Source of the DNA: Palsa-506 sp963755815
GTDB taxonomy: Bacteria; Actinomycetota; Actinomycetes; Streptosporangiales; Streptosporangiaceae
Direction: 5' to 3'
Assembly (NCBI GenBank): GCA_963755815.1
Contig: CAVWLF010000008.1
Span: 124,001 to 188,000, forward strand
Length of the DNA stretch: 64,000 nucleotides
The position numbers and the translations under genes are program-made. Each line of letters starts with the position of its first letter. Positions within the stretch are counted from its first letter, which is position 1. Under the pieces are notes generated by a model. The model made no database searches and was not told where the DNA came from. It was given only the letters and a program-made list of their open reading frames with translations. Shown here one piece after another: positions 49,898-58,994 of this stretch.

Positions 49898-52118
49898 CTA
49901 CGACCGGGGCCTGGAGAGGTCGTAAACAGTCAGGCCGCCGACGGTCCGGGACCGGAAATGGTCCGCCACCCAGGCGGAGATCTGCGCGGCCACGCCGGAA
50001 CCGCCGCCGAAGCTGTCCTGATTGGCACCGATGAAATAACGGATATCCCCAGCGGCGGCAAGCCGCTCGAACTCACCGAGGCTGGGCGCCGGATCGGTGC
50101 CGTTGAAACCCCCGATGGCCATGATCGGCCGTCCGCTGGCGAGCTGCAGCGGCGCCGCGCTCTCGGCGCCAACCGTCGCGGCCGCCCAGCGGTAGCCGGT
50201 CGCATCCTTCAGCAGCAGCGTCAGCGCCTGGCTCACCTGAGTGGCGCCGCCGAGCCCCCCGCCGATGCCGCCGCCCGGACCGCCCGCACCAGCGGCCCGG
50301 CCAATGCCGCCAGTTCCGCCGCTGGCACCCGGGCCGGAGTTGCCCGGCCGGGAAGCGGACTGCCCCCCGATCCGGCCCGGCGACCCGGGAGCGCCGCGAG
50401 CCGCACCCTGGCCGCGGCCGGCCGGACCGGCCGAGCCGGGCGGCCCGGTGCCAGCGCCGGCGCCGGGCCGCCCGCGTCCCGCCCGTCCGGCCGGGCCGCC
50501 GCCCGGAAACCCGCCGCCCGGGCCGCCGGCGGAGGTCACGGCCGGCCCGGCCGAGGGGAGCGCTCCGGCATGCGCCGTGGCGGCGGTCTCCAGGCTGTAG
50601 GCCACCGGCCCGGCCAGGCTGGCCACCAGCGCCAGGACGACGGACGCCGCGGCGATCATGCGCCGGCCGCGCGCGGTCCCGGCCAGTAGCGCCAGCCGCG
50701 GTCCGGCCAGCAGCAGCGCGGTGGCGGCGATCCCGGTGATCAGTACGGCCGGCCGCAGCCAGGGCAGCCAGCCGGGCGTCCGGCCGAGCAGCACCCAGGC
50801 CCACCCGGCGGTGACGGCGGTCATGCCCGCGAGCGCGGCGCGCCCGGGCCAGCTGTGCCTGGCCCGCCAGGCCTCGGTGGCGCCGAGGCCGGCCAAGCGC
50901 GGCGATAGCCGGAGCCAGCGCCACGGTGTAGTAGGGATGGATGATCCCGGTCATCAGGCTGAAAACCGCGCCGGTAACGAGCAGCCAGCCGCCCCAGAGC
51001 AGCGCGGCCGCCCGGAGCCGGTCCGTCCGGGCCCCGCGCCGGGATACCCATATCAGCAGGACGACCGAGATCAGCGCGGCCGGCAGCAGCCAGCTGATCT
51101 GCCCGCCCAGATCCGATCCGAGCAGCCGGGTCAGGCCGGCCTGGCCGCTGAACGCCGGGCTGCCCCCGCCGCGGCCGCCGCCGCCGAAGCCGACCGAGCC
51201 GGTCTCATTGCCGTCCAGCCGGCCCAGGCCGTTGTAGCCGAGCGCCAGCTGAATGATGCTGTTCGTGGTGGACCCGCCGATATACGGCCGGCTCGACGCC
51301 GGGGTCAGCTCGACGATCGCGACCCACCAGCCGGCCGAGGCAACCATGGCTCCCGCGCCGGCCAGCAACTGCCAGGACCGCCGAACGAGCCCGCCCGGGC
51401 CAGCCACCAGGTAAGCCACGGCCAAGGCCGGCAGGACCAGGAACGCCTGCAGCATCTTGGTCAGGAACCCGACGCCGATCAGCGTCCCGGCCAGCACGAG
51501 CCAGCGGGTCCGCCCCGAATCGATCGCCCGGGTGACCGCGTATGCGGCCAGCGTCATCAGCAGCACGAGCAGCGCGTCCGGGTTGTTGAACCGGAACATC
51601 AGCGCGGCCACCGGGGTGCTGGCCAGCGCGGCCCCGGCCAGCAGCCCGGCGGCCGGTCCGGACCAGCGCCGCACCGTCGCGTAGAGCACGCCGACGGCGG
51701 CCACGCCTTCCAGTGCCTGCGGCACCAGCAGGCTCCAGTAGTTCAGCCCGAAGACGCGGGCGGACAATTCCATCACCCACAGCGAGGCCGGCGTCTTGTC
51801 GACGGTAATGAAACTGGAGGCGTCGAACGAGCCGAAGAAGAATGCCTTCCAGCTGGTGCTGCCCGCCTGCACGGCGGCCGAGTAGAAGTCGTTGGCCCAG
51901 CCGCTGCGATCCAGGCCGATCAGGTACAGGCAGGCGGTGCCGCCGAGCAGCGCGAGAAGCAGCGGCCGCGCCCAGGCGGGCTGCCCGGCGGGGCCGCGCA
52001 CCAGCCGGCGCGGGCCGCCGGGCGACCGACCGGCCCGCGACCGGCCCGCCCGCGACCGGCCCGCCAGTTCGCGGCCGGAAGCGAGGTCGTGCTTCGTATC
52101 GACAGCGGGGGAGGTCAT
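49898..52118 (-). pseudogene. GT39-type membrane glycosyltransferase (ArnT/YkcB-like), frameshifted
   Basis: Polytopic glycosyltransferase of the PMT/ArnT superfamily, about 740 residues when repaired. N-terminal part: CLYLIGLDRSGWANDFYSAA, GSFDASSFITVDKTPASLWV (the DK region of the family) and RFNNPDALLVLLMTLAAYAV. The frame breaks at 50895-50896: the minus strand reads GCGCTTGGCCGG where GCGCTGGCCGG would continue to AIAALAGLGATEAWRAR, so one T is extra. The second part has more helices, a Gly/Pro-rich exported loop and a C-terminal domain with PIMAIGGFNGTDPAPSLGEF. ATG 52118 overlaps the stop of the GT2-GtrA gene; the two likely share a lipid-linked sugar pathway. Confidence 0.83.
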
Positions 52119-53419
52119 CCCTGGTGTCCTTTCGGGTCGCTGCGGAACACCCAGTTCCGGTAGAGCACGAATCTGACCAGCGCGGCCAGCAGGCTGGCGC
52201 CGGTGAGCACGGCCACCTCCTGACCGCGATCCGGCCGGGGTGCCACGGCATGCAGCCAGGCCAGCGCGGCCGACGTGACCAGCAGGCCGGTGCCGAATGC
52301 CAGCAGCCCGCGGGCCTGGTGGCGGCCCGCCTGAGGGCGGCCGCGGATGCCGAACGTGAGCCGCCGGTTGGCCGCGGTATTGGCCATCGCGGTGATCAGC
52401 AGGCTGAGCGCGTTCGCCCACTGAGCGGGCAGCACGCCGCGCAGCGCGAGGTACAGCAGCACGTAGGCGACGGTGCTCGCGGCGCCTACGGCGGCGAACG
52501 CGCTCACCTGATGCCGGAGGCGGCGCCTGCCGCTGTCCTGGCCGGAGTCAGCCTTGCTGACGCCGTCGTGGCCGGTTCCTGCATGGCTCAGGCGGCTGGC
52601 CCGGCGCTGCGGAGGGGACGCCGGGTCGCCGAGAAAGGGGACCGCGATGCTGCCGCGCAGCAGGCCGAAACCGAGGCGGGCGATGCCGCGCAAGTCGGCC
52701 AGGATGGTGGCGGTCACGTTCACCCGCGAGTCCGTGTCGTCGATCCAGTCCACCGGCACCTCGTGGATCCGCAGGCCGGCTTCCTGCGCCAGGATCAGCA
52801 GCTCGGTGTCGAAGAACCAGCCCGTGTCCCGGGTCAGCGGCAGCAGCACCCGGGCCCGGGCCCGGCTGATCGCCTTGAACCCGCACTGCGCGTCGGAGAA
52901 CCTGGCCCCCAGCGTCGCGTGCAGCAGCAGGTTGTAGCCGCGGGAGATGACCTCGCGGCGCGGGCCGCGGACTACCCGTGCCCCGCGGGCCAGCCGGGTG
53001 CCGATGGCCATGTCACTATGGCCGGACAGCAGTGGCGCCACCAGCGGCAGCAGCGCGTTCAAATCTGTCGACAAATCAACATCCATGTAGGCGAGCACGT
53101 CAGCATCGCTGGCCTGCCAGACGGACCGCAGCGCCCGGCCGCGGCCCGGCTGCTCCAGCCGGACGGCACGGACCGCGTCAAGCTCGCTCGTCAGTGCGAG
53201 CGCGACGGCCCAGGTCCGGTCGGTGCTGCCGTTGTCGGCGATAGTGATCCGCGCGGTAAACGGCAACCGGGTCCGGAGGTACGCCTCGATCCTGCGCACG
53301 CTCGGGCCGAGGTCCCGCTCCTCATCGCGGACCGGGACGACGATCTCCACCTGGGGCGCGGCCCGCCCGCGGAGTGCCAGCGGGCGGTCCTTCTCCAGCA
53401 GTCCTTCTCGCGGTGTCAT
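52115..53419 (-). CDS. bifunctional GT2 glycosyltransferase / GtrA-family protein
   Basis: 434 residues. N-terminal GT2 domain of the dolichol/polyprenol-phosphate sugar synthase type: VEIVVPVRDEERDLGPSVRR, ITIADNGSTDRTWAVALALT, VLAYMDVDLSTDLNALLPLV (DxD), GARFSDAQCGFKAISRARAR and DTGWFFDTELLILAQEAGLR. The C-terminal half (about 310-430) is a four-helix GtrA domain (VGAASTVAYVLLYLALRG ... LLAALVRFVLYRNWVFR) that passes lipid-linked sugars across the membrane. Start ATG 53419. It probably makes the polyprenyl-phosphate sugar used by the downstream GT39 enzyme; stop and start overlap. Confidence 0.9.
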   Translation of the reverse strand: MTPREGLLEKDRPLALRGRAAPQVEIVVPVRDEERDLGPSVRRIEAYLRTRLPFTARITIADNGSTDRTWAVALALTSELDAVRAVRLEQPGRGRALRSVWQASDADVLAYMDVDLSTDLNALLPLVAPLLSGHSDMAIGTRLARGARVVRGPRREVISRGYNLLLHATLGARFSDAQCGFKAISRARARVLLPLTRDTGWFFDTELLILAQEAGLRIHEVPVDWIDDTDSRVNVTATILADLRGIARLGFGLLRGSIAVPFLGDPASPPQRRASRLSHAGTGHDGVSKADSGQDSGRRRLRHQVSAFAAVGAASTVAYVLLYLALRGVLPAQWANALSLLITAMANTAANRRLTFGIRGRPQAGRHQARGLLAFGTGLLVTSAALAWLHAVAPRPDRGQEVAVLTGASLLAALVRFVLYRNWVFRSDPKGHQG

Positions 53420-53585
53420 GCGCTAACACTCAGCGATCATGCTCCGCCCGGCCTGTGCCGATCGTCTGCGCCGCCTATGAAGGCGAGACAGCGGCCGGCC
53501 GGGGCCGGGGCCTGCACATGGGGTTGTTCTCCGTGCGCCTTGACTGGCCAGGCGGCAGGCAACCGCAATGGCCGGGCGGAGGTGG

Positions 53586-55205
53586 TCAGGATGGGTCTGG
53601 CGGCGGGCTGGCGGCGCCGGGGAGCGGCAGGGTAATTACGAAGACCGTCTCCCCGGGCCGGCTCGTGACCCCGACATGGCCGCGATGGGCCGCGACGACT
53701 GCCTCCACGATCGCGAGCCCGAGACCGGTGCTGCCGGCCGCACGGGACCTGGAGCTGTCACCGCGCACGAACCGCTCGAACAGCTCGGGCTGCAGGTCCG
53801 CGGGAATGCCCGGACCGTCATCGGTCACGCTCAGCGTCGCCATGCCTGCCAGGCGGCCGGATCCGCCATCAGTGCCGGCCAAGACCGCGCCCGCGGGTCC
53901 GTCCGGGCCGCCCGGTGTGGCCAGCGCGATCGTCACGGTCGTCCCGGGCGGGGTGTGCCTGGCCGCGTTGCTCAGCAGGTTCGCGAGCACCTGGCGCAGT
54001 CGCTGCTCGTCGCCGTGTACCACAACCGGCTGCCCCGGCAGGTCCAGCCGCCACTGGCGGTCCGGCGCCGCCGCCCGGGCGTCGCTGGCCGCGTCGATGG
54101 CCAGCCGGGTCAGGTCCACCGGCTCGTCGGCCAGCGGGCGCCCGGCATCCAGCCGGGCCAGCAGCAGCAGGTCATCAACGAGCCCGCTCATCCTGGCTGA
54201 CTCGGCCTCGACCCTGGCCAGCGCGTGCGCGACATCGTCGGGCAGCCCGCCGGGGTGGCGGCGGGCCAGCTCGGTATAGCCGCGGATCGCGGCCAGCGGC
54301 GTGCGCAGCTCGTGGCTGGCGTCGGCCGCGAAGGTGCGCAGCCGGGCCTCGCTGGCGTGCCGCCGGGCCAGGGCCGACTCCACGTGCCCGAGCATCCGGT
54401 TGAAGGCCACGCCGAGCTGGCCTACCTCGGTCCGCGGATCCGCGCCGGGGACCCGGTTCGGCAGGGCGACCTCGCCGCTGCCCAGCGGCAGCCGGGTGAC
54501 CTCGGCGGCGGTGGCGGTGACCCGGCGCAGCGGCCGCAGCGAGAGCCGGACCCAGCCGGTGCCGATGATCCCGGTGAGCAGCAGCGCGATCGAGAAGACG
54601 GCAATCTCCGCGATCTCGACGCTGTGCAGGGTGGTCTGCATCTCGCCCAGCGGCAGCCCGGTCACCAGCACGCTGCCATCGGGGGAGCGGTCGGCCGTCA
54701 GCCGGTACTCGCCATGGGCCGAGGGCAGGTCCCGGTTATAGGGCCGGCCGTTCACCGGCAGCCGGGCCAGCACCGCCGCATCCGATGCGGACAGGTCGCA
54801 CTTGCCGCGCACGATGTTCACGGTCGTGACCCGGTAGTTAACGAGCTCGGCGCTGAACGTCCCGGCCGCCTGGCCGGGGATTCTGCCGCCGCACTGGGGC
54901 GACGGCGGGGGCGGCATTCCCGCGGACCACTGCGGCGGCGGGCCGTCCTGGTGCTGCATGCAGGCGGCGTACCGCTGGCTGGCCACGTTGAGCTGCTGGT
55001 CAAGTGAGTCGAAGAGGAACCCGCGCAGGGCCAGGTAGGTAACCAGCCCGACGCATGCGCAGGCCACGGCGAGCAGCGCGACCAGGCCGGCGATCAGCCG
55101 GCCGCGCAGCGTCCGCCCGGCCAGCCAGCCGCGCAGGCCAGGCCGCCGGTCGCCGGCACCGGGCCTCCCGGGCGCCGATCCCGTCCCTGCCGCCGCCTCG
55201 CTCAT
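53586..55205 (-). CDS. sensor histidine kinase (HAMP type)
   Basis: 539 residues from ATG 55205 (MSEAAAGTG). Membrane helix LIAGLVALLAVACACVGLVT, an exported sensor domain of about 150 residues with four Cys (CMQHQDGPPP, PQCGGRIPGQ, GKCDLSASD), a second helix IAVFSIALLLTGIIGTGWVR, a HAMP linker, HisKA with DASHELRTPLAAIRGYTELA, and HATPase motifs NLLSNAARHT, VTDDGPGIPADLQPELFERF and GSTGLGLAIVEAVVAAHRG. All kinase residues are intact. It lies 19 bases after its response regulator. The paired cysteines outside suggest a disulphide or redox-sensitive sensor. Confidence 0.9.
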   Translation of the reverse strand: MSEAAAGTGSAPGRPGAGDRRPGLRGWLAGRTLRGRLIAGLVALLAVACACVGLVTYLALRGFLFDSLDQQLNVASQRYAACMQHQDGPPPQWSAGMPPPPSPQCGGRIPGQAAGTFSAELVNYRVTTVNIVRGKCDLSASDAAVLARLPVNGRPYNRDLPSAHGEYRLTADRSPDGSVLVTGLPLGEMQTTLHSVEIAEIAVFSIALLLTGIIGTGWVRLSLRPLRRVTATAAEVTRLPLGSGEVALPNRVPGADPRTEVGQLGVAFNRMLGHVESALARRHASEARLRTFAADASHELRTPLAAIRGYTELARRHPGGLPDDVAHALARVEAESARMSGLVDDLLLLARLDAGRPLADEPVDLTRLAIDAASDARAAAPDRQWRLDLPGQPVVVHGDEQRLRQVLANLLSNAARHTPPGTTVTIALATPGGPDGPAGAVLAGTDGGSGRLAGMATLSVTDDGPGIPADLQPELFERFVRGDSSRSRAAGSTGLGLAIVEAVVAAHRGHVGVTSRPGETVFVITLPLPGAASPPPDPS

Positions 55206-55224
55206 GGCCGCATCAGTCCTGGCC

Positions 55225-55983
55225 TCAGCCGGACGGCTTGAGCACGTAGCCGACACCCCGGACGGTGTGGATCACCGGCTCGCGGCCGGCGTCGATCTTC
55301 TTCCGCAGGTAGCTGATGTACAGCTCGACCACGTGCGCCTGGCCGCCGAAATCGTAGTTCCACACCCGGTCCAGGATCTGCGCCTTGGACAGCACCCGGC
55401 GGGGGTTGCGCATCAGGAAGCGCAGCAGCTCGAACTCGGTCGCGGTCAGCTCGATCAGCTCACCGGCCCGCCGGACCTCCCGGGCTTCCTCGTCCATGCT
55501 CAGGTCACCGGCCGTCAGCTCGGTCCCGCCGCGGGCCCGCGCGACGCCGGCCCGGCGCAGCAGGCCGCGCAGCCGGGCCAGGACCTCTTCCAGGCTGAAC
55601 GGCTTGGTCACGTAGTCGTCACCGCCGGCCGTGATCCCGGCGACGCGGTCCTCGACGGCATCGCGCGCGGTGAGGAACAGCACGCAGACGTGCGGCAGCT
55701 CGGCCCGCAGCCGCCCGAGCACCTGCAGGCCGCTCAGGTCCGGCAGCATCACGTCGAGCACGACCGCGTCGGGCCGGAACTCGCGCGCCGCGCGTACCGC
55801 GCCCAGCCCGTCGGCCGCGGTCCTGACCTCCCACGCCTCGTGCCGCAGCACGGTGGCCAGCAGCTCGGCCAGGCTCGGCTCGTCGTCCACCACGAGCACC
55901 CGGACCGGCGTCCCGTCCGGCCGCCGCAGGGCCGGCTCCGGTCCGCCGGGGGCCGGCTGCGGTGGTGCGGTCATGCTCATCAT
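55225..55983 (-). CDS. OmpR-family response regulator
   Basis: 252 residues. Receiver: VRVLVVDDEPSLAELLATVL, phospho-acceptor in VVLDVMLPDLSGLQVL, and GGDDYVTKPFSLEEVLARLR. Winged helix: LTATEFELLRFLMRNPRRVL, VWNYDFGGQAHVVELYISYL and VHTVRGVGY-like ending. It belongs to the TrcR/MprA-like group of actinobacterial OmpR regulators. Three start codons (55983, 55980, 55974) are possible. Same strand and order as the kinase and the glycosyltransferase pair, so it may control these cell-envelope genes; the ferredoxin gene ends 68 bases away on the same strand. Confidence 0.9.
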   Translation of the reverse strand: MMSMTAPPQPAPGGPEPALRRPDGTPVRVLVVDDEPSLAELLATVLRHEAWEVRTAADGLGAVRAAREFRPDAVVLDVMLPDLSGLQVLGRLRAELPHVCVLFLTARDAVEDRVAGITAGGDDYVTKPFSLEEVLARLRGLLRRAGVARARGGTELTAGDLSMDEEAREVRRAGELIELTATEFELLRFLMRNPRRVLSKAQILDRVWNYDFGGQAHVVELYISYLRKKIDAGREPVIHTVRGVGYVLKPSG

Positions 55984-56050
55984 GATTCCAGGGTGCGCGC
56001 GCCTGCTCCGCCGCAGCTCTGCGCTTGCTCTGAGTTTGCTCTGAGCGTCA

Positions 56051-56266
56051 TCAGGCCGGCTTCGGGGGCGCGGCGGACAGCCGCAGGGCGAGCGCCGGGC
56101 AGCTGGCCACGGCGCTGCGCGCCCGGCGCTCGAGGCCGGGCGGCACCTGCTGGCCGGCCAGCACCGGGTAGCCCCACTCGTCCAGCGTGACCAGCTCCGG
56201 CAGCAGCTCGGCGCACAGTCCGTGCCCGGTGCAGGCGATCGGGTTGACCCGCAGCTGCTTGCTCAT
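56051..56266 (-). CDS. [3Fe-4S]-type ferredoxin
   Basis: 71 residues. MSKQLRVNPIACTGHGLCAE has the C-x5-C pattern, and the third ligand is in VASCPALALRL, so three cysteines are available, as in actinobacterial 3Fe-4S ferredoxins. Start ATG 56266 overlaps the stop of the NuoF-like gene (ATGA). As last gene of the redox operon it is the likely soluble partner of the flavoprotein encoded just upstream. Confidence 0.9.
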   Translation of the reverse strand: MSKQLRVNPIACTGHGLCAELLPELVTLDEWGYPVLAGQQVPPGLERRARSAVASCPALALRLSAAPPKPA

Positions 56267-57645
56267 CGCGGCCTCCAGTCGCTCTCGCTGGCCGGCCCGG
56301 CGCCGGCCGGCAGGAACGGCGGCCCGGCCGCCCCGGTGCAGGTCCCGCGCTGGTGACCGCGGATCTCGGCCGCGAAAACCTGCAGTGCGCTGCGGACGAA
56401 CCGCACCGCGCCATCCGGATGGTGGCACGCGCCACGGCCCTCGATCACCCCCGCCCACCGCTCAAGATCAGCGATAACGCGGCCGTCCGGCCGGCTCCCG
56501 GCCAGCTCGGCCAGTGCCGTCGCGATGCGGGGCAAACCGTTCAGGCACGGACCGCACTGGCCAGCGGACTCGACCGCGAGATAACGCGCCACCCGGGCCG
56601 TCTCGGCCAGCCCGCAGCATCCGGCCGGGAGCGCGGCCAGGACACCCGCGCCGACCGAGGCACCGGCCGGGCCCAGCGCGGCGTTGCTCAGCGAAAGCAG
56701 CTCCGCCTGGCGGGCGGGCAGCCACGCCCCGTGGTAGCCGCCGACCAGAACGGCCTGCACCTGATCACTGCAGCGGATCAGGTCCCGCAGCGGCGTGCCG
56801 AGGGCGGCCTCCACCACGCCAGCGCTGCCGTCCGCCTGCCGGACGGAGCACAGCATGCTGCCCGGCTCGTCCGCGGTGCCGAGGCCGCGGAACCAGCCGG
56901 CCCCGTACCGCGCGATCAGGGCCAGGTGGGCGAGAGTCTCGACGTTCTGCACCAGGGTCGGCTGGCCGCCGACGCCGCGCTCGAACGTGCGCGGCGGCGT
57001 GAACGTGGGCAGCGCCGCGCCGCCGTTGATCACGTTCACCACGGCCGTTTCCTGCCCGGACAGGAATCTTGGCGGCGCGACGACGAGGTCGACGCCGACG
57101 CGGTCGAGCCCGCCTGACCTCCGTTCGGCCAGCAGGTCGCTCAGCTCACCGCGCAGGGAAAGATCTTCATGCAGGTAGAGCACCGCCCGGCGGGCGCCCA
57201 CTGCCTCGGCGGCCAGCTGCAGCCCGTCCAGGACCAGGTGCGGCGAGTAGCGCAGCAGCGTCTTGTCCTTCGCGCTGAGCGGCTCGCTCTCCGCGGCGTT
57301 GGCCACCACGACCGGCCGGCGGCCGGCCGCCGCGACCGCGGCAAGCTTGCGGCCCGCGGGGAAGGCCGCCCCGCCGCGGCCGGTCAGGCCGGCCTTCATA
57401 ACGTCGGCAATCAGGCGCCCGGGACCGCCCCGGTACGGCAGCGCTCCGTGCTGCGCCAGGTGAGCGACCAGCCCGGCCGCGCGGCCGTCAGCCGGCAGCA
57501 GCCGGGGGAGCCGTGCTGGCTGAGGGACCGGTGCCCGCTGGGGGACCCGGGGCGCATGGGGGACCGAGGCCGGCTGGGGGACCTGCGCTGGCTGGCCGGC
57601 CCCGGCCGGGCGGCCCGCGATCAGGAGGCTGGCGCGGCGGGTCAT
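56263..57645 (-). CDS. NuoF-like flavoprotein (complex I 51-kDa family)
   Basis: 460 residues. Family features of the NADH/FMN 51-kDa fold: VMKAGLTGRGGAAFPAGRKL (Gly-rich FMN/NADH loop), VVANAAESEPLSAKDKTLLR, NVETLAHLALIARYGAGWFR, an SLBB-like segment VLVGGYHGAWLPARQAELLS and a C-terminal Fe-S region ESAGQCGPCLNGLPRIATAL with GRGACHHPDGAV. Compared with NuoF (SCGxCxPC) the first Cys is Ala, leaving three candidate ligands. No other complex I gene is nearby, so this is a stand-alone NAD(P)H-ferredoxin type module serving the operon's ferredoxin and cytochrome. Start ATG 57645. Confidence 0.87.
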   Translation of the reverse strand: MTRRASLLIAGRPAGAGQPAQVPQPASVPHAPRVPQRAPVPQPARLPRLLPADGRAAGLVAHLAQHGALPYRGGPGRLIADVMKAGLTGRGGAAFPAGRKLAAVAAAGRRPVVVANAAESEPLSAKDKTLLRYSPHLVLDGLQLAAEAVGARRAVLYLHEDLSLRGELSDLLAERRSGGLDRVGVDLVVAPPRFLSGQETAVVNVINGGAALPTFTPPRTFERGVGGQPTLVQNVETLAHLALIARYGAGWFRGLGTADEPGSMLCSVRQADGSAGVVEAALGTPLRDLIRCSDQVQAVLVGGYHGAWLPARQAELLSLSNAALGPAGASVGAGVLAALPAGCCGLAETARVARYLAVESAGQCGPCLNGLPRIATALAELAGSRPDGRVIADLERWAGVIEGRGACHHPDGAVRFVRSALQVFAAEIRGHQRGTCTGAAGPPFLPAGAGPASESDWRPR

Positions 57646-58238
57646 CGGGCGCCTGCCTGGCCGGAGAGGACCGCGGTGACCCGCCGGGCCCGGGGAGTGG
57701 CCCGGAGAGTGCGCAGGGCCCGCCAGCCGGCCGCGCCGGCCACCGCCAGCGTGCAGGCGGCGGCGAGGACGAGCAGGGGACCGCTACGCAGGTCACCGCT
57801 GCTGCCCACGCTGTGCGCGAGCGCGACCGGCCAGGAGACATAGGCCAGCCAGTGCACGGCCCGCCATAGCCGGCGGCCGATCCGGGCCCGGGCCAGGCTG
57901 GTCACGATCAGCGCCAGCATCAGGTCCAGGGACACGGCACCAAGCCCGATCCACAGCGAGCGGTACGGCGAGGCGAACGGGATCACGACCGCGGCCAGGC
58001 CGATGGTGACGAACGGGTCGGCGATGGCCGTCGCGACGTGCACGGCCAGGAAGCCGACGGCCAGCAGCGAGAGGTTGCGGTGCAGCCCGGTGACCGCGAA
58101 CCGGGGCAGGCCCGGCAGCCGGCCCTGCCGGTTCACCAGGATGCCCAGGACCATGACGGTGGTGAGCAGGACCAGGCAGATGATGCCGGTAGCCCGGCTG
58201 GCGTACCAGAGCGCCGTGCTTGAGGTGATCCCGCTCAT
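57642..58238 (-). CDS. ferric-reductase-like transmembrane protein
   Basis: 198 residues with five to six helices. Pairs of His placed for heme b: GLHRNLSLLAVGFLAVHVAT in one helix, and AVHWLAYVSWPVALAHSVGS in another, the pattern of the ferric reductase/NOX cytochrome domain, without a flavin domain of its own. Start ATG 58238, overlapping the small upstream gene; stop overlaps the NuoF-like start. It would pass electrons across the membrane from the NuoF-like protein or ferredoxin. Confidence 0.87.
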   Translation of the reverse strand: MSGITSSTALWYASRATGIICLVLLTTVMVLGILVNRQGRLPGLPRFAVTGLHRNLSLLAVGFLAVHVATAIADPFVTIGLAAVVIPFASPYRSLWIGLGAVSLDLMLALIVTSLARARIGRRLWRAVHWLAYVSWPVALAHSVGSSGDLRSGPLLVLAAACTLAVAGAAGWRALRTLRATPRARRVTAVLSGQAGAR

Positions 58239-58423
58239 CGTGCGCCCGCACTTCGCCCGGCCCCGGATCTGGATCCGGATCCGGATCCGGATCCGCCCAG
58301 GCTGACGGCGCTGGCCGCGCCTGCCCCGCCGCCCGCGCCGACGTTGTCAGCCGGCCATCCGGCGAGCGTGCGGACTCGCCCGGCGGAATCGACCAGGCGG
58401 GCCGGCAGCACGGTGACGGACAT
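58235..58423 (-). CDS. small protein of the redox operon
   Basis: 62 residues: MSVTVLPARLVDSAGRVRTL followed by AGWPADN, then a Gly/Ser-rich tail built from GGATCC hexamers. No signal peptide and no family recognised. Start ATG 58423 overlaps the upstream stop (TGATG) and its stop overlaps the cytochrome start (ATGA), so translation is coupled, which supports it being real. The folded N-terminal 27 residues could be the remnant of a longer protein whose C-terminal part was lost. Confidence 0.55.
   Translation of the reverse strand: MSVTVLPARLVDSAGRVRTLAGWPADNVGAGGGAGAASAVSLGGSGSGSGSRSGAGRSAGAR
58265..58295. repeat. five GGATCY hexamers
   Basis: GGATCT followed by four GGATCC units in tandem with a terminal G, encoding Gly-Ser repeats in the small protein. 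Likely slippage-prone. Confidence 0.8.
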
Positions 58424-58767
58424 CACGAGCCCCCGGAGGTGACGCTGCCTGCGCCCGAACTGGCAGCCGGCGCGCTGGCGGCCTTGCTCAGGCTCTTGCT
58501 CTTGCCCGAGCTGCTCGTGCTGGAGCTACTCGTGCCCGAGCTGCCCGATGCGCCGGCGGCCAGGCCGCCGGACATCCCCGTGCTGCCTGACGAGGCAGCG
58601 GCCGAGTGGCTGGACGCGGTGTGCTGCGTGCCGGGCAGCGCGAAGGCGACCCCGCCGGTGGCGATCACGCTCACCGCGGCCGCGGTAGCGGTGACCACGC
58701 GCAGCCGGGCGCGGGAGCGGTCGCGGTCCGCGACCGCGCGCCTGGTGTCCTGCGAGTGCCTGCTCAT
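58423..58767 (-). CDS. secreted or membrane-anchored Ser-rich protein
   Basis: 114 residues: a charged N-terminus (MSRHSQDTRRAVADRDRSRA), one hydrophobic helix (VVTATAAAVSVIATGGVAFA) and a Ser/Ala/Gly-rich exported tail of about 70 residues with no recognisable domain. It is the first gene of the redox operon, linked by overlapping stop and start codons to the rest. Analogous operons often have an FMN-binding protein in this place; no FMN-attachment motif is visible here. Confidence 0.65.
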   Translation of the reverse strand: MSRHSQDTRRAVADRDRSRARLRVVTATAAAVSVIATGGVAFALPGTQHTASSHSAAASSGSTGMSGGLAAGASGSSGTSSSSTSSSGKSKSLSKAASAPAASSGAGSVTSGGS

Positions 58768-58994
58768 CGGAGGGTCCTTCCTGACTGGGCTACTGACACA
58801 GCCTTCCTGCCAGGGCTGGGCCGTGCCTCTGGCTCGCCTCTGAGCCAGCTATGAACGGCCAGCTATGAACCGCCAGCCCGGCATGCGCGCTTGGCGCGGC
58901 TAGGCCTCGGTCTCGCCGCTCTGGCCGACGCGGCAGCTAACTTGGCCTACTTTCACCTTGAGCGGGCTGCGTGACGGGCTGCCGAGCCGGGGGT
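58768..58994. other. intergenic region upstream of the redox operon
   Basis: 227 bases that should hold the redox-operon promoter (minus strand). Two copies of CAGCTATGAAC follow each other near 58846-58870. Nothing else was recognised. Confidence 0.35.

Noticed and set aside
50658..53635. Two long plus-strand open frames opposite the glycosyltransferases
   Set aside because: No domain, no signal and skewed composition; the minus strand carries recognisable GT39 and GT2-GtrA proteins.
56263..57645. Part of respiratory complex I (nuo operon)
   Set aside because: No nuoE, nuoG or other subunit genes lie nearby, and one cluster cysteine differs; it belongs to a separate redox operon.
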